NCBI GenBank assembly: GCA_048526005.1
Contig: DBFVEH010000010.1
Coordinates: 1 to 31,198, forward strand
Origin: QALR01 sp900552255
Lineage (GTDB): Bacteria > Bacillota > Clostridia > Oscillospirales > CAG-272
Reading direction: 5' to 3'
Length of the DNA: 31,198 nucleotides
The notes beneath the pieces were generated by a model. That model saw only the letters and a list, made by a program, of their open reading frames with translations. It ran no database searches and was not told the DNA's origin. Shown piece after piece: positions 15,193 through 23,220 of this stretch (position 1 is the stretch's first letter; each line of letters opens with the position of its first letter). Made by a program: the position numbers and the translations under genes.

Positions 15193-16280
15193 TAAGATAA
15201 CCTCAACCCTTGTTTGCTGGCTTTGTAAATCTCATCACAGCAGTTACCCATTTTCATAAGTGTATCTGCAATATAAGCGCGATAATCGTGATTCCGCATA
15301 TTTTCGGCAGAAGGACTAAATCCGCCCTGATAATCCCAGATCTGCTTCCATAAGCCGCTCATTTTTCGATACAGAGGCAGAATGGTATCCGTCAGCGGCA
15401 GATCAGGGCAGGCAACTTGTGCTCTGTTCAGCCAATCTACAACACGGCTGTCCCCGCCGAAAGAACCGGTGGATGTGCAGAGAGAACAGAATGCACAGCA
15501 GTGCTGATACCAGATGGTATCTTCGTCACAATTCTGCCAGGCAGCATCATCCAGCAAAACGGATGCCCAGCGGGTAAATGCAGCCTTGCCGAACACATAT
15601 TGTTCCGTATCGGAAACTCTGCCTCCGGTAGGAGACAGAGTCAACCAGACAGGAATCTGCCGGATGACTTCCCGGTAAACAATATCCGGTTCAGTGGGGG
15701 TAATCTTATCGGTCAGGATAAAGAGCCCATCGGCACCGGACAATGCTTCTTTCGCCGGGATCGCCGTATACCCATCCTCATCCACACCGAGACGGTCACC
15801 ATAAGACACAGCCGGAAGCCGTTCTGCACCGCAGTACAGGTGGACAAGGAGCATATCATCGTCATATCCGCCGATCAGCGCTCCTTCCCCCATAGGTTCC
15901 CCTGACCGCATCCCAGGAACACCGCTCACACCCCATGCCAGTACAGGCAGACCGCGGTCCACAGACGCGCGGATTTTCGATTCAGCTGTCGGCAGATTCC
16001 GATTTACTTCCTTACCTGAGAGATATTCGCAGTTCCAGCCAAAGGAAGCATATGCTTTCAGCACCCGTTCCGGCATGACAACATAATTGGTCAGTCCACT
16101 GTCACAGGGAAGGTGATCGGAGTACATATATGTAAACAGATCCCCAGTAACGGCAGCAATTGGTGTGAACTCGTTGTCATATGTGACGCCGATATATTTC
16201 GCAATAGAATAAACAACGGAATCCAGAAAAAAGTTTTCCCAGCTGCCTATACGACGGTAATTTGTTAATCGATTTGTCAT
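15192..16280 (-). CDS. BtrH N-terminal-like protein
   Basis: This 362-residue cytoplasmic protein begins with a segment (WENFFLDSVVYSIAKYIG), then GLTNYVVMPERVLKAYASFGW and PVLAWGVSGV. The order resembles the papain-like fold of BtrH N-terminal domains, which transfer acyl chains or act as peptidase relatives. The position usually held by the catalytic Cys appears to be Asp (FLDSVVY), so it may be inactive or differently built; this reading is tentative. The second half (RQIPVWLTLSPTGG to SKQGLRLS) is rich in Trp and Cys, including CCAFCSLC, and unrecognised. The start is taken as the ATG at 16280, although only a weak purine tract precedes it. Its promoter is at 16319-16347. Confidence 0.55.
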   Translation of the reverse strand: MTNRLTNYRRIGSWENFFLDSVVYSIAKYIGVTYDNEFTPIAAVTGDLFTYMYSDHLPCDSGLTNYVVMPERVLKAYASFGWNCEYLSGKEVNRNLPTAESKIRASVDRGLPVLAWGVSGVPGMRSGEPMGEGALIGGYDDDMLLVHLYCGAERLPAVSYGDRLGVDEDGYTAIPAKEALSGADGLFILTDKITPTEPDIVYREVIRQIPVWLTLSPTGGRVSDTEQYVFGKAAFTRWASVLLDDAAWQNCDEDTIWYQHCCAFCSLCTSTGSFGGDSRVVDWLNRAQVACPDLPLTDTILPLYRKMSGLWKQIWDYQGGFSPSAENMRNHDYRAYIADTLMKMGNCCDEIYKASKQGLRLS

Positions 16281-16318
16281 CTTTGATATCTTCTTTTGCG
16301 CATAAACACAGTTGGATG

Positions 16319-16347
16319 ATCATATATCTTTTCGGGTATATTGTCAA
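16319..16347 (-). promoter_or_regulatory. Promoter of the BtrH-like gene
   Basis: On the minus strand a perfect TTGACA (16342-16347) and TATGAT (16319-16324) are 17 bases apart. The octamer CGGGTATA lies in this promoter spacer (about 16334-16341 on the plus strand) and recurs at about 16424-16431, so a regulator may bind both. Confidence 0.75.
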
Positions 16348-16643
16348 TAACTTTTAATATTTTAACAAAAATAATCCCCTTAGGATGTAAATCAACACAA
16401 CTATTTAATTATACACCCTAACGGGTATAGTATATAGCGTCCCAAAAAGAACAATATAGGGCATTTTTGCAGAATAATATCATGCTTCAATCGCCTTCCT
16501 CCTCGGGAGCTTCAAATTTTTCCGTCTATCTTGCTTTTTGAAGACGGCAAATAGAAAGCTCTCATCCAGCCTCAAAGCGGTTTTTGATTTTTCATTCTTC
16601 TTTTTATAAATCCGTAATAATCCTTGATTCAAGCATCAAAATG
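16348..16643. other. AT-rich gene-free stretch
   Basis: No gene is supported. On the minus strand a TATAAT near 16407-16412 follows an imperfect dyad built on ACCC...GGGT. That arrangement is reminiscent of MerR-type promoters, but no clear -35 box is present. Confidence 0.3.
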
Positions 16644-16670
16644 CGCCCGTTCGCGAAACGCGAACGGGCG
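16644..16670 (-). terminator. Hairpin ending the MMPL operon
   Basis: CGCCCGTTCGCG and CGCGAACGGGCG form a perfect 12-base stem with a three-base loop. On the minus strand it is followed only by CATTTTG, so it is a plausible but weak terminator. The 150 bases between it and the operon hold no gene. Confidence 0.5.
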
Positions 16671-16820
16671 AAAAAGGAATTGTAGCGGTATTTTAAACGA
16701 GCCGGGGACTCGTGTTCATTTCACGGCTGTAAGCAGCGGCGTTTTAGCCGCAGCAGCGTCCGTGTCCAATCCTGAAAGCATGCAAGCCATTCATTTCATA
16801 AAAAGCGCATCTTTCTGATT

Positions 16821-19247
16821 TCAATACAGCCCGAACAGACGCAGCAGCTTTTGCCAAAAGCTCAGCTTTTCTTCTGCGGGAGCCGCCGGGGCAGGAGCTT
16901 CGGGAATTGCGATCGCCTCCGTCTGAATAACAAACTGCACCGATTCAACATTTTTATTTTTTTCCGAAACAAAGGATACTACCTCAAAATCGCTGCCAAG
17001 GATATCTCCGATCGCGTCACCGACCTTGTCTTTCAACTCCGTATCAAGATTTTCGGTTTCTGTCTTAAATTCAAACGTTCCGTCTTTGAGTGTAACGATA
17101 CCGTCGTAGAGTTCTATGGTACCGTCATACATCGTAATAACGCCGTCGAGCAGATCAGCCATGCCGTCGCGGATTTCTACCGTTCCGTCATAAAGGCTGA
17201 TTGCTCCGTTCTTCAATTGGATGACACCCGCAAGAAGCTCGGACGTTCCGTTTTTCAAAGACATAACGCCGCTATGAAGTTCTGCTACACCGTTGTTCAG
17301 CGTAATGGTTCCGCTTACAAGCTCAGCACTTCCGCTTTCGAGCGCGGTAAGACCGTTTTTAAGCTCAGCGGCGCCCGACGCGGCAGAATCGACCCCCGTC
17401 GTGTACTGTTGTAAGCCAAGATAAAAAGCATAATAGCTGTCAAGCTGTCCCTTCAATGCGACAATTCCCTGATAGGCTTCATTCTCACCAAGAGCAGATT
17501 CAACGGACGCGGAAATTTGCTGCTGCACCTCATCGGTTGCAAGCTGCTCGGCGATTGCGGCTTCCATCTGCACTTCGACTTCTTCCGCCTCCATTTGCGC
17601 CGTTACTTGTTCGGCCACGGCGGCGTCAACATACTGCGCTTTAATTTGCGCGCGAGCTTCGGCAAGCGCCGCTTGTCCCTCGGCAGTTGCAAGGTAAGAA
17701 TCCACGGCAGCCTGCCCTTCGGAAGTTTGCAGCCACTCTTCGGGAGCATCGGGAGCATATGCGTTTGCAAGCTCCAGCGCAGCATAGTTTTGCGCCATAG
17801 CATCAATTTCCGCCCCGCAGGCAGTTTCAACGCCCGCGTCGATCTGCGCCATAATATCGGAATTATTTGTTATGGTTTCTCTTATCTGTTCGGCAACAAC
17901 CGTCTTTACCTGCGTTCTGATTTTCTCGGCGGCATACGCTTCTGCCCATGAATATGCGCCGTCCGAGATGCTGTCTAAAAGCGCTGTAATGACCTCGCTG
18001 TATGTTTCGGGTGTCAACGCTACCGTTTCAAGCCCTGCGGCTGCCAAGCTTTGATTCAGCTGTGTCTCTGCAGTACTTGTTAGCTGAATAAAGACCGTAT
18101 ATGCGCCGTTTCTCAAATCTGCGCTGTTTTCCGAAAGTACGGAAAGACTGTCTGCAAGCGCTGTTGTTCCGTTTGACGCGTCCTTGATGCCATTGTGCAA
18201 ATCATTCACGCCATCCTTAAGGCCGGACGCGCCTCCCATTAAATTCACGGCACCGTCAAGCAAATCTTTCGCGCCGCTATTCAAATCGGAAGCGCCTTTG
18301 TATAAATCTTCTGCACCGCTTTTCAGCTCACCCGCACCGTCTGTCAGCTCTTCTGCTCCATTCTTCAAATCGGAGGCACCGTCCTTTAAATCGGAAGCAC
18401 CGTCGCGAATTTCTTCTGCGCCGTCTCTCAGGTCTGCGGCTCCGTCGTCAAGCTCTTTCACAGCATCTTTCAGCTTGTTTATCTCTTCCGTCAGCTCTGC
18501 TGTGTTTACCTCGTCTATGTCAATTTCCATATTCAACGGCAAGCCATTGATCGCGATTGCCGCCATCTCAAAATCGGTTACATCGGCTGTTATCGTTATG
18601 TCCTTTTCTGTGCCGGGGAGAATGGTATAGGTAAGCTGACGGTTTTTTCCGACGTTCGCGGCGGTTGCGCCGTCGGCAGCAATATTTTTGCAAAGCTCGG
18701 TATCGAGCGTTACAGACGCTTGCAATCCGTAATTGTCAAAAAACGTACTGCTGCAATCGGGATTTTTACGAATGGATATCGTGATTTTCAATGCTCCGTC
18801 CTTTCCCGTAAGCTCTTCCGCCTTATATTCCGTACCGTCGAGAAAATAATGAAAAGAAAAGATCCAAGGAATCACGTTTTTATGTAACGTTCCCTCGTAG
18901 TAGAGCTTTCCCGCCTTTGTGTCGATACGGACGGTTTCATTCTCAAAAGTGATCTTGTCGTTGCTCGTCATATTCCGAAGTGACGTATAATCTCCGTAAT
19001 CCACGATCTGTCCGTCCTCGTCAAGCTCAAAAATATTGACCACACAAATTTTCGAAACAGAGCCATCGGAATCAAGGTTTATATACACAACCTCTTGTTT
19101 CGTGCTGTTTACACTCGGCGTCGCCGCAAGCGCGGGAACGGAAAACATAAGCACAAAAGAAAAAACAAGCAGGGACGACAGCAGCTTTTTGCCTATGTTT
19201 TTCTTTTGGGAAACCCGTTCATCCTCCATTTGATGAGTAAAATTCAT
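16821..19247 (-). CDS. Secreted YhgE/Pip-like heptad-repeat protein
   Basis: The 808-residue protein has an N-terminal signal peptide (KKLLSSLLVFSFVLMFSVPALA, cleavage near residue 41) and no later membrane segment. After a beta-rich domain come two long arrays of seven-residue repeats, roughly xGAxxLx: about 268-362 and about 617-729. An Ala/Gln/Glu-rich coiled-coil region separates them. Such repeats are the hallmark of the extracellular stalk of YhgE/Pip and EsaA-type proteins. It ends with a Pro/Ala linker and an amphipathic helix (SFWQKLLRLFG). I chose the ATG at 19247 because it overlaps the MMPL stop as ATGA, with AAAGGAGG upstream. Coupled to the permease, it probably forms its extracellular partner; the cargo is unknown. 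Confidence 0.85.
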   Translation of the reverse strand: MNFTHQMEDERVSQKKNIGKKLLSSLLVFSFVLMFSVPALAATPSVNSTKQEVVYINLDSDGSVSKICVVNIFELDEDGQIVDYGDYTSLRNMTSNDKITFENETVRIDTKAGKLYYEGTLHKNVIPWIFSFHYFLDGTEYKAEELTGKDGALKITISIRKNPDCSSTFFDNYGLQASVTLDTELCKNIAADGATAANVGKNRQLTYTILPGTEKDITITADVTDFEMAAIAINGLPLNMEIDIDEVNTAELTEEINKLKDAVKELDDGAADLRDGAEEIRDGASDLKDGASDLKNGAEELTDGAGELKSGAEDLYKGASDLNSGAKDLLDGAVNLMGGASGLKDGVNDLHNGIKDASNGTTALADSLSVLSENSADLRNGAYTVFIQLTSTAETQLNQSLAAAGLETVALTPETYSEVITALLDSISDGAYSWAEAYAAEKIRTQVKTVVAEQIRETITNNSDIMAQIDAGVETACGAEIDAMAQNYAALELANAYAPDAPEEWLQTSEGQAAVDSYLATAEGQAALAEARAQIKAQYVDAAVAEQVTAQMEAEEVEVQMEAAIAEQLATDEVQQQISASVESALGENEAYQGIVALKGQLDSYYAFYLGLQQYTTGVDSAASGAAELKNGLTALESGSAELVSGTITLNNGVAELHSGVMSLKNGTSELLAGVIQLKNGAISLYDGTVEIRDGMADLLDGVITMYDGTIELYDGIVTLKDGTFEFKTETENLDTELKDKVGDAIGDILGSDFEVVSFVSEKNKNVESVQFVIQTEAIAIPEAPAPAAPAEEKLSFWQKLLRLFGLY

Positions 19248-21331
19248 TTTGAAATATCCTCCTTTGTTTCTGCTGTATTTCGATACCATTTCGCACCGAG
19301 CGTCGTTTTTTGAATTGCCCCGTCAAGCAAATACAGAAGTCCGGGGATAACGAACAAAACGATCACAAGAGAACAGAGTGCGCCTCTGCCTACAAATATG
19401 CCGAGCTGCGACAGGATCCCATGTGTGGAAATAAGTCCAAGCAGGAAGCCTACAATGGTGAGAACGGAAGCCGAGGTCAAAATAGATACCGTCACATTGG
19501 CAACCGTTTCGCATACCGCGTTTTTCTTCGTCATTGTCCGCCGGTTTTCGATATATCTGTCTGTCAAAAGTATCGCATAGTCGACCGTCGCACCAAGCTG
19601 AACGGACGATATAATCAAATACGCAATGTAATGAACGGTCGAATCCGCAAAATACGGGATCGCCAAGTTTATCCAAATAGCCGTTTCAATCCCCAGCACC
19701 AATACAATGGGAAGCCCTATCGATCTGAACGAGAACAAAAGCACAAGAAAGACGGCGGCAATTGCAATAAAATTGACCTTGAGCGTATCGGCAGTTATCG
19801 TGTCCATAAGATCATAAGTGCTGACACCCTCGCCCGCTAAATAGTAGCTGTCGGGATAATACTGATTTGCGATATCCCAGATCGTCTTCACAAGCGCAAA
19901 AGTTTCCTCCCCCTCATAGTCGGCTTTTACGGTCAAAACCATACGGCTGTAATTTTCGGAAACAAGCTGTGATAAAGTATCCTCGTCAAGATAAGATTTG
20001 GGTATCTCCGCGCCTACCGTATCAACATACGAAAGAATGCTTTGTACTTCGGGAATATTATGCAATGCCCCGGAAAGCTCTTTTTCCGTCGCGGTATCGC
20101 CGCGCGGCACCATCAAAACATAGGTATCGTTTTTACCGAAAATTTCTTCTATTGCCGCCGCATCCGCTCCCACCTGCGTATCGGTACCGAAAATTCTGCT
20201 TGAACCATAGTAAAAGGCATTTTTATTAGAGGCAAGGTAAGATGGAACAACCACAATAGCAAAAATACAAACCATCGGAACGATCGCATGACAAACAGCC
20301 CTGCCGAATTTTGAAAAGCTGGGTAAGACAGAGCGGTGCTTTGTTTTCTGCAAGGGCTTGTAGACGGCAAGAATAAATACGGGCATAAATATGAATACGC
20401 AGATGAGGCTGATCGCGATCCCCTTTGCGAGCGCAAGCCCGAGATCCGGACCGATGCCAAAGCGCATAAAGATGAGCGCAATAAATCCGATAACGGTTGT
20501 AAGTCCGCTTGACAGTATAGATGTTGTCGATTTACAAAGTGCGTCCACCATTGCGCTTTTCGGGTCGGGGTTATCTTTCAAACATTCCTCAAAGCGGTGC
20601 ATAAGGAAAACGGAATAGTCAAGCGATACAGCAAGCTGTAATATACTTCCCGCCGCGTTTGTTACAAACGAGATTTCACCGAAAATCAAATTCGTACCCA
20701 TGTTGATGATAACGGCGACTCCGATTCCGCCTAAAACCAAAAGCGGCTCCAGCCATGAAGTCGTTGTAATAAGAAGAATCGCCAATACACAAATGACCGC
20801 AAAAATGGTTATTATCCTAATTTGATCGACGGTACTCGTAGTTGCGATTGCTGTTGAAACAGCCTCGCCGCTCATAGCGTTTTCATCGCCGATCACAGCA
20901 CGGATCGCATCAACCGCTTGGGTGCGTTTATCCTCCGAAATCGTGACCGTGAACAATGCGGTATCGTCCTTGTAGTACGTTTCCACCGTATCGGCGTCGA
21001 GCTGATTCATCGGAACATAAATGCTTGTCACATCGTCAAGCCACATTACATCGGCAACACCGTCACAAGCAAGCAATTTTCCCTTATATTCAAGTGCCTC
21101 GGGAATGGTAACATTTCGTATCATGACACGGGCATTTGGAATACCGCCCTCAAATTCATTCTCCATCAGTTCAAGCGACACGGTCGAATGACTGTCCTCG
21201 GGCAGATATGCCGTCATATCGTAATTAACGCCCACCATGCTTTGTAAGACGGCACACAGCAATGTTGCCGCAAGAAAAATTGTGATAATCAGTTTCGGGT
21301 GATCCACTATACCCCGATAGAATTTTTGCAT
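19244..21331 (-). CDS. MMPL/RND-superfamily export permease
   Basis: This 695-residue membrane protein has the duplicated RND layout: one membrane helix at the N-terminus, an extracellular domain (about 30-170), five to six helices (about 175-330), a second extracellular domain, and a second helix bundle (about 530-680). LDYSVFLMHRFEE and VDYAILLTDRYIE are the matching MMPL helix motifs of the two halves; the aspartates in them are typical proton-relay residues. MMPL proteins use the proton gradient to export lipids or hydrophobic compounds. The ATG at 21331 is preferred to one ten codons earlier because GGGAGA precedes it and it starts four bases after the upstream gene. It is translationally coupled to the stalk protein. 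Confidence 0.92.
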   Translation of the reverse strand: MQKFYRGIVDHPKLIITIFLAATLLCAVLQSMVGVNYDMTAYLPEDSHSTVSLELMENEFEGGIPNARVMIRNVTIPEALEYKGKLLACDGVADVMWLDDVTSIYVPMNQLDADTVETYYKDDTALFTVTISEDKRTQAVDAIRAVIGDENAMSGEAVSTAIATTSTVDQIRIITIFAVICVLAILLITTTSWLEPLLVLGGIGVAVIINMGTNLIFGEISFVTNAAGSILQLAVSLDYSVFLMHRFEECLKDNPDPKSAMVDALCKSTTSILSSGLTTVIGFIALIFMRFGIGPDLGLALAKGIAISLICVFIFMPVFILAVYKPLQKTKHRSVLPSFSKFGRAVCHAIVPMVCIFAIVVVPSYLASNKNAFYYGSSRIFGTDTQVGADAAAIEEIFGKNDTYVLMVPRGDTATEKELSGALHNIPEVQSILSYVDTVGAEIPKSYLDEDTLSQLVSENYSRMVLTVKADYEGEETFALVKTIWDIANQYYPDSYYLAGEGVSTYDLMDTITADTLKVNFIAIAAVFLVLLFSFRSIGLPIVLVLGIETAIWINLAIPYFADSTVHYIAYLIISSVQLGATVDYAILLTDRYIENRRTMTKKNAVCETVANVTVSILTSASVLTIVGFLLGLISTHGILSQLGIFVGRGALCSLVIVLFVIPGLLYLLDGAIQKTTLGAKWYRNTAETKEDISK

Positions 21332-21335
21332 AGAC

Positions 21336-21644
21336 TTATTCTCCCAATTTGCATGAAGCAATCCCTTTCAGTTGAAAAGTGTTTTTTCCGCTTTGCAGCG
21401 TCAATGCGATTGCGTCCTCGCAAATATAGCCCGCCGCTTCATAAACGATTTCTTTTATCAGCGTCACGAGCTTTCCGCACAGACTGCAATATCCGTCGGA
21501 TCCGAGCTTTCCGCGGAATGGTGCTGTGTTGTTCAATAAAGACAGAAAACCGTTGATTTCCGTTCCGTCAATCGATAGCTGCATCGTCCCGCTCCGCTTT
21601 CCAAGCTCGGTATCGAGAACGACGTTGTAATTGTATTTTTTCAC
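21336..21644 (-). CDS. Small hypothetical protein of the MMPL operon
   Basis: This 102-residue protein is not recognised. It is predicted to be soluble and beta-rich, with no signal peptide or membrane segment. Visible marks are a central CSLCGK knuckle, MQLSIDGTEINGFLSLLNN and ALTLQSGKNTFQLKG. The start is a GTG, with AAAGGAG nine bases upstream. It is first in the operon, four bases ahead of the permease. That position suggests an accessory or cytoplasmic sensor of the export system, but no function can be claimed. Confidence 0.75.
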   Translation of the reverse strand: MKKYNYNVVLDTELGKRSGTMQLSIDGTEINGFLSLLNNTAPFRGKLGSDGYCSLCGKLVTLIKEIVYEAAGYICEDAIALTLQSGKNTFQLKGIASCKLGE

Positions 21645-21678
21645 TTCCCCCGGCTCCTTTCGCGATATTTTGGAACAT

Positions 21679-21707
21679 ATTATAAGAGAAGATCCTTTTT
21701 CATAAAA
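21679..21707 (-). promoter_or_regulatory. Promoter of the MMPL operon
   Basis: On the minus strand a perfect TATAAT (21679-21684) lies 17 bases from a weak TTTTAT (21702-21707). A partial operator abuts the -35 box (21708-21719). Confidence 0.55.
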
Positions 21708-21774
21708 CGGTCAATGAGCGGTGTATTTAGTAAAAAACGGACAAATGACCCTGAATTGACGGTCAAATGTCCGT
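21708..21774. promoter_or_regulatory. Paired palindromic operators of the TetR regulator
   Basis: ACGGACAAATGACC (21737-21750) and GGTCAAATGTCCGT (21761-21774) are inverted copies, alike except for two central bases. Each is itself a palindrome of the form GGwCAnnTGwCC. A third partial site (CGGTCAATGAGC) lies at 21708-21719 beside the operon's -35 box. Sitting between divergent genes, they are the natural target of the TetR protein. Confidence 0.7.
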
Positions 21775-21783
21775 AATTTATTA

Positions 21784-21812
21784 TTGAAAAATCTGATGGT
21801 CAGGTGTATAAT
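21784..21812 (+). promoter_or_regulatory. Promoter of the TetR gene
   Basis: TTGAAA (21784-21789) and a perfect TATAAT (21807-21812) are 17 bases apart, just downstream of the paired operators. Confidence 0.75.
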
Positions 21813-21833
21813 AAATGAATGAGGTGCGAAACA

Positions 21834-22394
21834 ATGAAACATGAAATCACAAGTCTGAATACAAAGAAAATGCTATCCGCTTCGCTAAAAAAATTTATGG
21901 GGCGTAAACCGCTGTCTAAAATCAGCGTAAGCGAAATCATTGCCGATTGCGGCGTCAATCGAAAGACATTTTATTATCACTTTGAAGATATATATGCGCT
22001 GCTTAAATGGACGCTTGAACAAGAAGCCGTTGAGGTGGTAAAAAATTTTGATTTGCTTGTCAACCCCGAAGAAGCAATTATTTTTGTCAGCGATTATGTG
22101 GATGCCAATGTGCATATATTAAACTGTGCTTATGATTCAATGGGGCGCGACGAAATGAAACGATTTTTTTATGCGGATTTTTACGGGGTCATTGTTTCTA
22201 TCATCGAGCATTTTGAAAAAGAAAAAAATATCGTTGTTGCCGAGAATTACAAGCAATTTGTTGCAAACTTTTATACGGAAGCTTTGGGGGGAATACTGAT
22301 CGATTATTTCCAGCACAAGGACAACCGAAATCGTGATGAGATCATAGAGTACACTTTGCAGGTCTTGAAAAAATCGATCCCCAGCATTTTATAA
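21834..22394 (+). CDS. TetR/AcrR-family transcriptional regulator
   Basis: This 186-residue regulator has the usual length. The N-terminal helix-turn-helix is plain: LSKISVSEIIADCGVNRKTFYYHF (about residues 26-49), with the YYHF ending of the recognition helix. The rest is all-alpha and resembles the TetR C-terminal type found in DhaS-like clostridial regulators. It is divergent from the MMPL operon, with paired palindromes between, so it very likely represses that operon and itself until a ligand, perhaps the exported compound, binds. I chose the ATG at 21834, with GAGGTG seven bases upstream, over an ATG five codons before that overlaps this site. Confidence 0.92.
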   Translation: MKHEITSLNTKKMLSASLKKFMGRKPLSKISVSEIIADCGVNRKTFYYHFEDIYALLKWTLEQEAVEVVKNFDLLVNPEEAIIFVSDYVDANVHILNCAYDSMGRDEMKRFFYADFYGVIVSIIEHFEKEKNIVVAENYKQFVANFYTEALGGILIDYFQHKDNRNRDEIIEYTLQVLKKSIPSIL

Positions 22395-22400
22395 AATAAA

Positions 22401-22432
22401 AAAACCGTCACGGAGATTCCGTGACGGTTTTT
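22401..22432. terminator. Bidirectional terminator between TetR and membrane-protein genes
   Basis: AAAACCGTCACGG and CCGTGACGGTTTT pair around a short loop, with A and T flanks on both sides. It serves the convergent genes ending at 22394 and 22434. Confidence 0.85.
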
Positions 22433-22433
22433 G

Positions 22434-23015
22434 TCAGTTCTTAAATTCATCCGAAATGCCCGGCTGATCCTTTGTCGTTACGGTTTCCGCCGCAGCCTGC
22501 TCCGAGGAGATCTCTCCGGCGGCAGCTTCTTCGGGAAGCTTCTTCAGCTTGAAAGCCGCGGTCACACCCAAAATCATTTCCACCAAAGCAAGGATATGGA
22601 AAAGAATATCGACCAGTAGAGAGACAAAATCTCCGGAAATCAGGGCAAACAGCACCACAAACGCCGTATCGATTGCAAAAAATACGGTACCGGCGATCAG
22701 CCATCCGACTTTCTTTTTGGAAAAGAACCAAAAGACAAAATATAAAATCACAAAAACAGCCGTTACGGAAAGCAAAAACGCCCCAAGTGCCGGCGATACG
22801 GGATATTCCCATATCCCCTTCAAATAGGCGACGCCGAGCACGCCGAGCAAATAAGGAATATACGCGGTAAAAAGGAAATAGGAATCGCTGCCGAAAAGAA
22901 ACATCAAAATATTGACGACCGAAAAGGCAGCAACGCAGAAAATCGCCCAGCTGCCGCCTTTCCATCTGGAAAGATACTTGTTTTTCAGCATTGAATTCGG
23001 TGTTTGTGTGTTCAT
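22434..23015 (-). CDS. Small integral membrane protein, function unknown
   Basis: This 193-residue protein has about five membrane segments: WAIFCVAAFSVVNILMFLFG, then FLFTAYIPYLLGVLGVAYL, ALGAFLLSVTAVFVILYFVFWFF, GWLIAGTVFFAIDTAFVVLFAL and a last one around LLVDILFHILALVEMILGVTAAF. A hydrophilic Ala/Glu-rich tail follows. No family is recognised. The true start is ATG 23015 (GGAGG eight bases before it); the frame is open for a further 59 codons upstream only by chance, since the promoter lies there. The 140-base leader is highly structured and may attenuate transcription. Confidence 0.8.
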   Translation of the reverse strand: MNTQTPNSMLKNKYLSRWKGGSWAIFCVAAFSVVNILMFLFGSDSYFLFTAYIPYLLGVLGVAYLKGIWEYPVSPALGAFLLSVTAVFVILYFVFWFFSKKKVGWLIAGTVFFAIDTAFVVLFALISGDFVSLLVDILFHILALVEMILGVTAAFKLKKLPEEAAAGEISSEQAAAETVTTKDQPGISDEFKN

Positions 23016-23060
23016 TTTCAAATCCTCCAAATGTTTTCGATTTATCGATAGTCCGTTTAT

Positions 23061-23151
23061 AAAAAACGGGCACGCCCCGTGAGGGGGTACCCCGTGAGGA
23101 GCATTTTTCGGGCAGAATGCCCGAAAAATGCCGAATTGCAAAAAGCAATTC
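23061..23151 (-). promoter_or_regulatory. Structured leader with attenuator-like end
   Basis: In the minus-strand transcript, GAATTGC/GCAATTC (23133-23151) is followed by a perfect 14-base hairpin GCATTTTTCGGGCA/TGCCCGAAAAATGC (23101-23131). Two direct copies of CCTCACGGGG (plus-strand 23075-23084 and 23090-23099) come next. The last copy pairs with CCCGT (23066-23070) to make a short stem running into T6, i.e. a terminator. The first copy could pair with the same CCCGT instead. This looks like a switchable leader, but no known aptamer is recognised. Confidence 0.45.
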
Positions 23152-23163
23152 CCAGTTATTTTC

Positions 23164-23192
23164 ATTTTATCATATGTGCCGCCGTTTGTCAA
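23164..23192 (-). promoter_or_regulatory. Promoter of the small membrane protein gene
   Basis: On the minus strand TTGACA (23187-23192) and TAAAAT (23164-23169) are 17 bases apart, giving a leader of about 140 bases. Confidence 0.75.
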
Positions 23193-23220
23193 TCGATTTT
23201 ACAAGAATCGATAAAAACGA

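Noticed and set aside
16716..16781. A 21-codon frame on the minus strand ending LLTAVK
   Set aside because: It reads like a protein tail but has no ribosome site, no body and no homologue I recognise; it may be a trace of an old gene.
17042..18443. Periodic repeats of about 21 bases, possible CRISPR or satellite
   Set aside because: The repeats are imperfect, in frame, without unique spacers, and are explained by the seven-residue repeats of the encoded stalk protein.
23016..23192. In-frame extension of the small membrane protein by 59 residues
   Set aside because: The promoter lies inside this stretch, and GGAGG before the ATG at 23015 marks the true start.
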